Assembly: GCA_007134175.1 (NCBI GenBank)
Contig: SLLF01000065.1
Span: forward strand, 1-6,401
Source: Kiritimatiellia bacterium
GTDB lineage: Bacteria > Verrucomicrobiota > Kiritimatiellia > SLAD01
DNA length: 6,401 nucleotides
Direction of reading: 5' to 3'
The notes below the pieces were generated by a model. It worked only from the letters and a program-made list of their open reading frames with translations. It did not search any database and was not told where the DNA came from. Both the position numbers and the translations under genes were made by a program. This document shows positions 5,614-6,401 of this stretch, piece by piece; position 1 is the first letter of the stretch; each line of letters begins with the position of its first letter.

Positions 5614-5623
5614 TCGCACCCTA
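5614..5623 (+). repeat. Right target-site duplication of the MITE-like element
   Basis: TCGCACCCTA is identical to 5394-5403 and directly abuts the right inverted repeat. Confidence 0.7.
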
Positions 5624-5632
5624 GCTGACCGG

Positions 5633-5661
5633 TTGCGTACTGAGCCCAAAACTTGTATGGT
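5633..5661 (+). promoter_or_regulatory. Candidate sigma-70-type promoter for holA
   Basis: TTGCGT (5633-5638) and TATGGT (5656-5661) are separated by 17 bp. The -35 keeps TTG and the -10 keeps TAT and the final T. Transcription would begin near 5668, only a few bases before the start codon, so the mRNA may be leaderless or nearly so. That would fit the absence of a ribosome binding site. Such matches also arise by chance. Confidence 0.35.
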
Positions 5662-5670
5662 CGTGCCGCA

Positions 5671-6401
5671 ATGACCACCTCAACGGAAACGCCCAACCTG
5701 CATCTGCTCTACGGCGACGACGAATATCGCGTCAGCGAGAAGGCCTGGTCGCTGGTCAACAAATGGTGTCCGCCCGAGGAGCAGACGCTGGGGCTGGAGA
5801 TGATCGACGCGCGCGCCCTGACGGAGAGCGACGCGGTCGCCTTTCTGATGGATGCCCTCGAGGCCGTTCAAACGACCAGCCTGCTGGGCGGGCGCAAGGT
5901 GGTCTGGTTGCGCGACGTCAATTTCTGGACCCCGAACTTCACGTTTCGTGGCCAGGGCAACGAGGAAGATGCCACGGCGGGCACCAAGAGCCGCACCCAC
6001 CGCTCGCGTTTATCGTTTAAGGAAGCGGAGACCGCGTTCTACCAGGCACTAAAGGCGGGCTGGCCGGCGGAACACGTGCTGGTCATCAGCGTACCGAACC
6101 TGGACGGGCGATTGGCCCTGTTGAAGCATTGCAAAGCGGCCGGTCAGTGCTGGCTGTTCAAGCAACCGACGGAGAAGCCCACCGCCACGACCGGCAGCTT
6201 GACGGAAAGCACGCTGGCCCTGTGGCAGGAACTGGGATTGCAGCCCGCCCGCCGCGATGTATTGCAGGATTTCATCGAGCGCGTGGGGCCCAACACCCGT
6301 GCGCTTAGGCAGGAGAGCCTGAAACTGGACGCTTACCTTGGAAACGCGCAGCGCCAGGTGACCAAGGCGGACGTGCTGCAAGTGGTGTGCGGCTCGCCCG
6401 A
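5671..6401 (+). CDS. holA: DNA polymerase III subunit delta (HolA), N-terminal part
   Basis: The frame is open from ATG5671 to the right edge, giving 243 residues of a protein usually about 330-350 long. HolA is the delta subunit of the clamp loader, which opens the beta sliding clamp during replication. Family signs in order are HLLYGDDEYRVSEKAW (11-26), TSLLGGRKVVWLRDVNFW (69-86), EHVLVISVPNLDGRLALLKH (134-153) and RRDVLQDFIERVGPNTRALR (194-213), followed by ESLKLDAYLG, the usual region leading into the collar domain. As normal for delta, there is no Walker A motif. A polar segment (about 87-115) between the FW and FKEAE parts appears longer than usual and may be a lineage-specific loop. 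No ribosome binding site is visible. It is unrelated to the metal genes and marks core chromosome. Confidence 0.88.
   Translation, partial: MTTSTETPNLHLLYGDDEYRVSEKAWSLVNKWCPPEEQTLGLEMIDARALTESDAVAFLMDALEAVQTTSLLGGRKVVWLRDVNFWTPNFTFRGQGNEEDATAGTKSRTHRSRLSFKEAETAFYQALKAGWPAEHVLVISVPNLDGRLALLKHCKAAGQCWLFKQPTEKPTATTGSLTESTLALWQELGLQPARRDVLQDFIERVGPNTRALRQESLKLDAYLGNAQRQVTKADVLQVVCGSP

Larger units (their letters stand above)
4871..5670. other. 800-bp non-coding, repeat-rich intergenic region
   Basis: The short open frames here read through palindromic repeats, lack ribosome binding sites and show no recognisable protein features, so I call no gene. It holds repeat copy B (4994-5167), the MITE-like element with copy C (5404-5613) and the holA upstream region (5624-5670). 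I see nothing identifiable in 4871-4993 or 5168-5393: no tRNA, no strong GC-stem/T-run terminator and no degraded gene I could recognise. Confidence 0.7.

Overview
The window looks like a chromosomal segment of a fairly GC-rich Gram-negative bacterium. It encodes part of an outer-membrane TolC-type efflux protein, several Sec-exported periplasmic proteins and an ECF sigma factor. The phylum cannot be fixed from the sequence. The interspersed GTCAT..GAGCG / AGTCGAG..ATCTC repeats and the gene set would suit an uncultured Gram-negative lineage such as the PVC group, but that is a weak inference.

Minus strand, 3641 down to 1: a run of six genes reads leftwards and is most simply explained as a metal-response and metal-handling operon. 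In transcription order it has a single-span anti-sigma-like membrane protein, a CnrX/ZraP-type periplasmic metal sensor starting immediately after its stop codon, a secreted protein with two YHS/TRASH-like cysteine modules and a His/Cys tail, a small secreted four-cysteine protein of unknown function, a YHS/TRASH + His-rich + DUF2231 membrane protein coupled to it by an ATGA overlap, and the N-terminal part of a CusC/CzcC-like TolC-family protein that runs off the left edge. Any RND pump genes would lie beyond that edge.

Plus strand, 3735-4870: a VapB/VapC toxin-antitoxin pair is followed 26 bp later by an RpoE-like ECF sigma factor. The likely anti-sigma and sensor genes are divergent from it, so the toxin-antitoxin pair sits between a sigma factor and its presumed regulators. 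I infer that metal in the periplasm is sensed by the CnrX-like protein, which releases the sigma factor from the anti-sigma protein to switch on the efflux and cysteine-module genes. The metal is not determined. The paired cysteines fit Cu/Ag or another soft metal, and the His-rich parts fit Cu, Zn, Ni or Co.

4871-5670 is non-coding and repeat-rich. It holds one copy of an interspersed palindromic repeat and a 210-bp MITE-like element with near-identical 20-bp terminal inverted repeats and a perfect 10-bp target duplication. A second palindromic repeat copy is nested inside that element, and a third copy lies upstream of the TolC gene at 850-945. From 5671 the start of holA (DNA polymerase III delta subunit) runs off the right edge, marking a return to core chromosomal genes.
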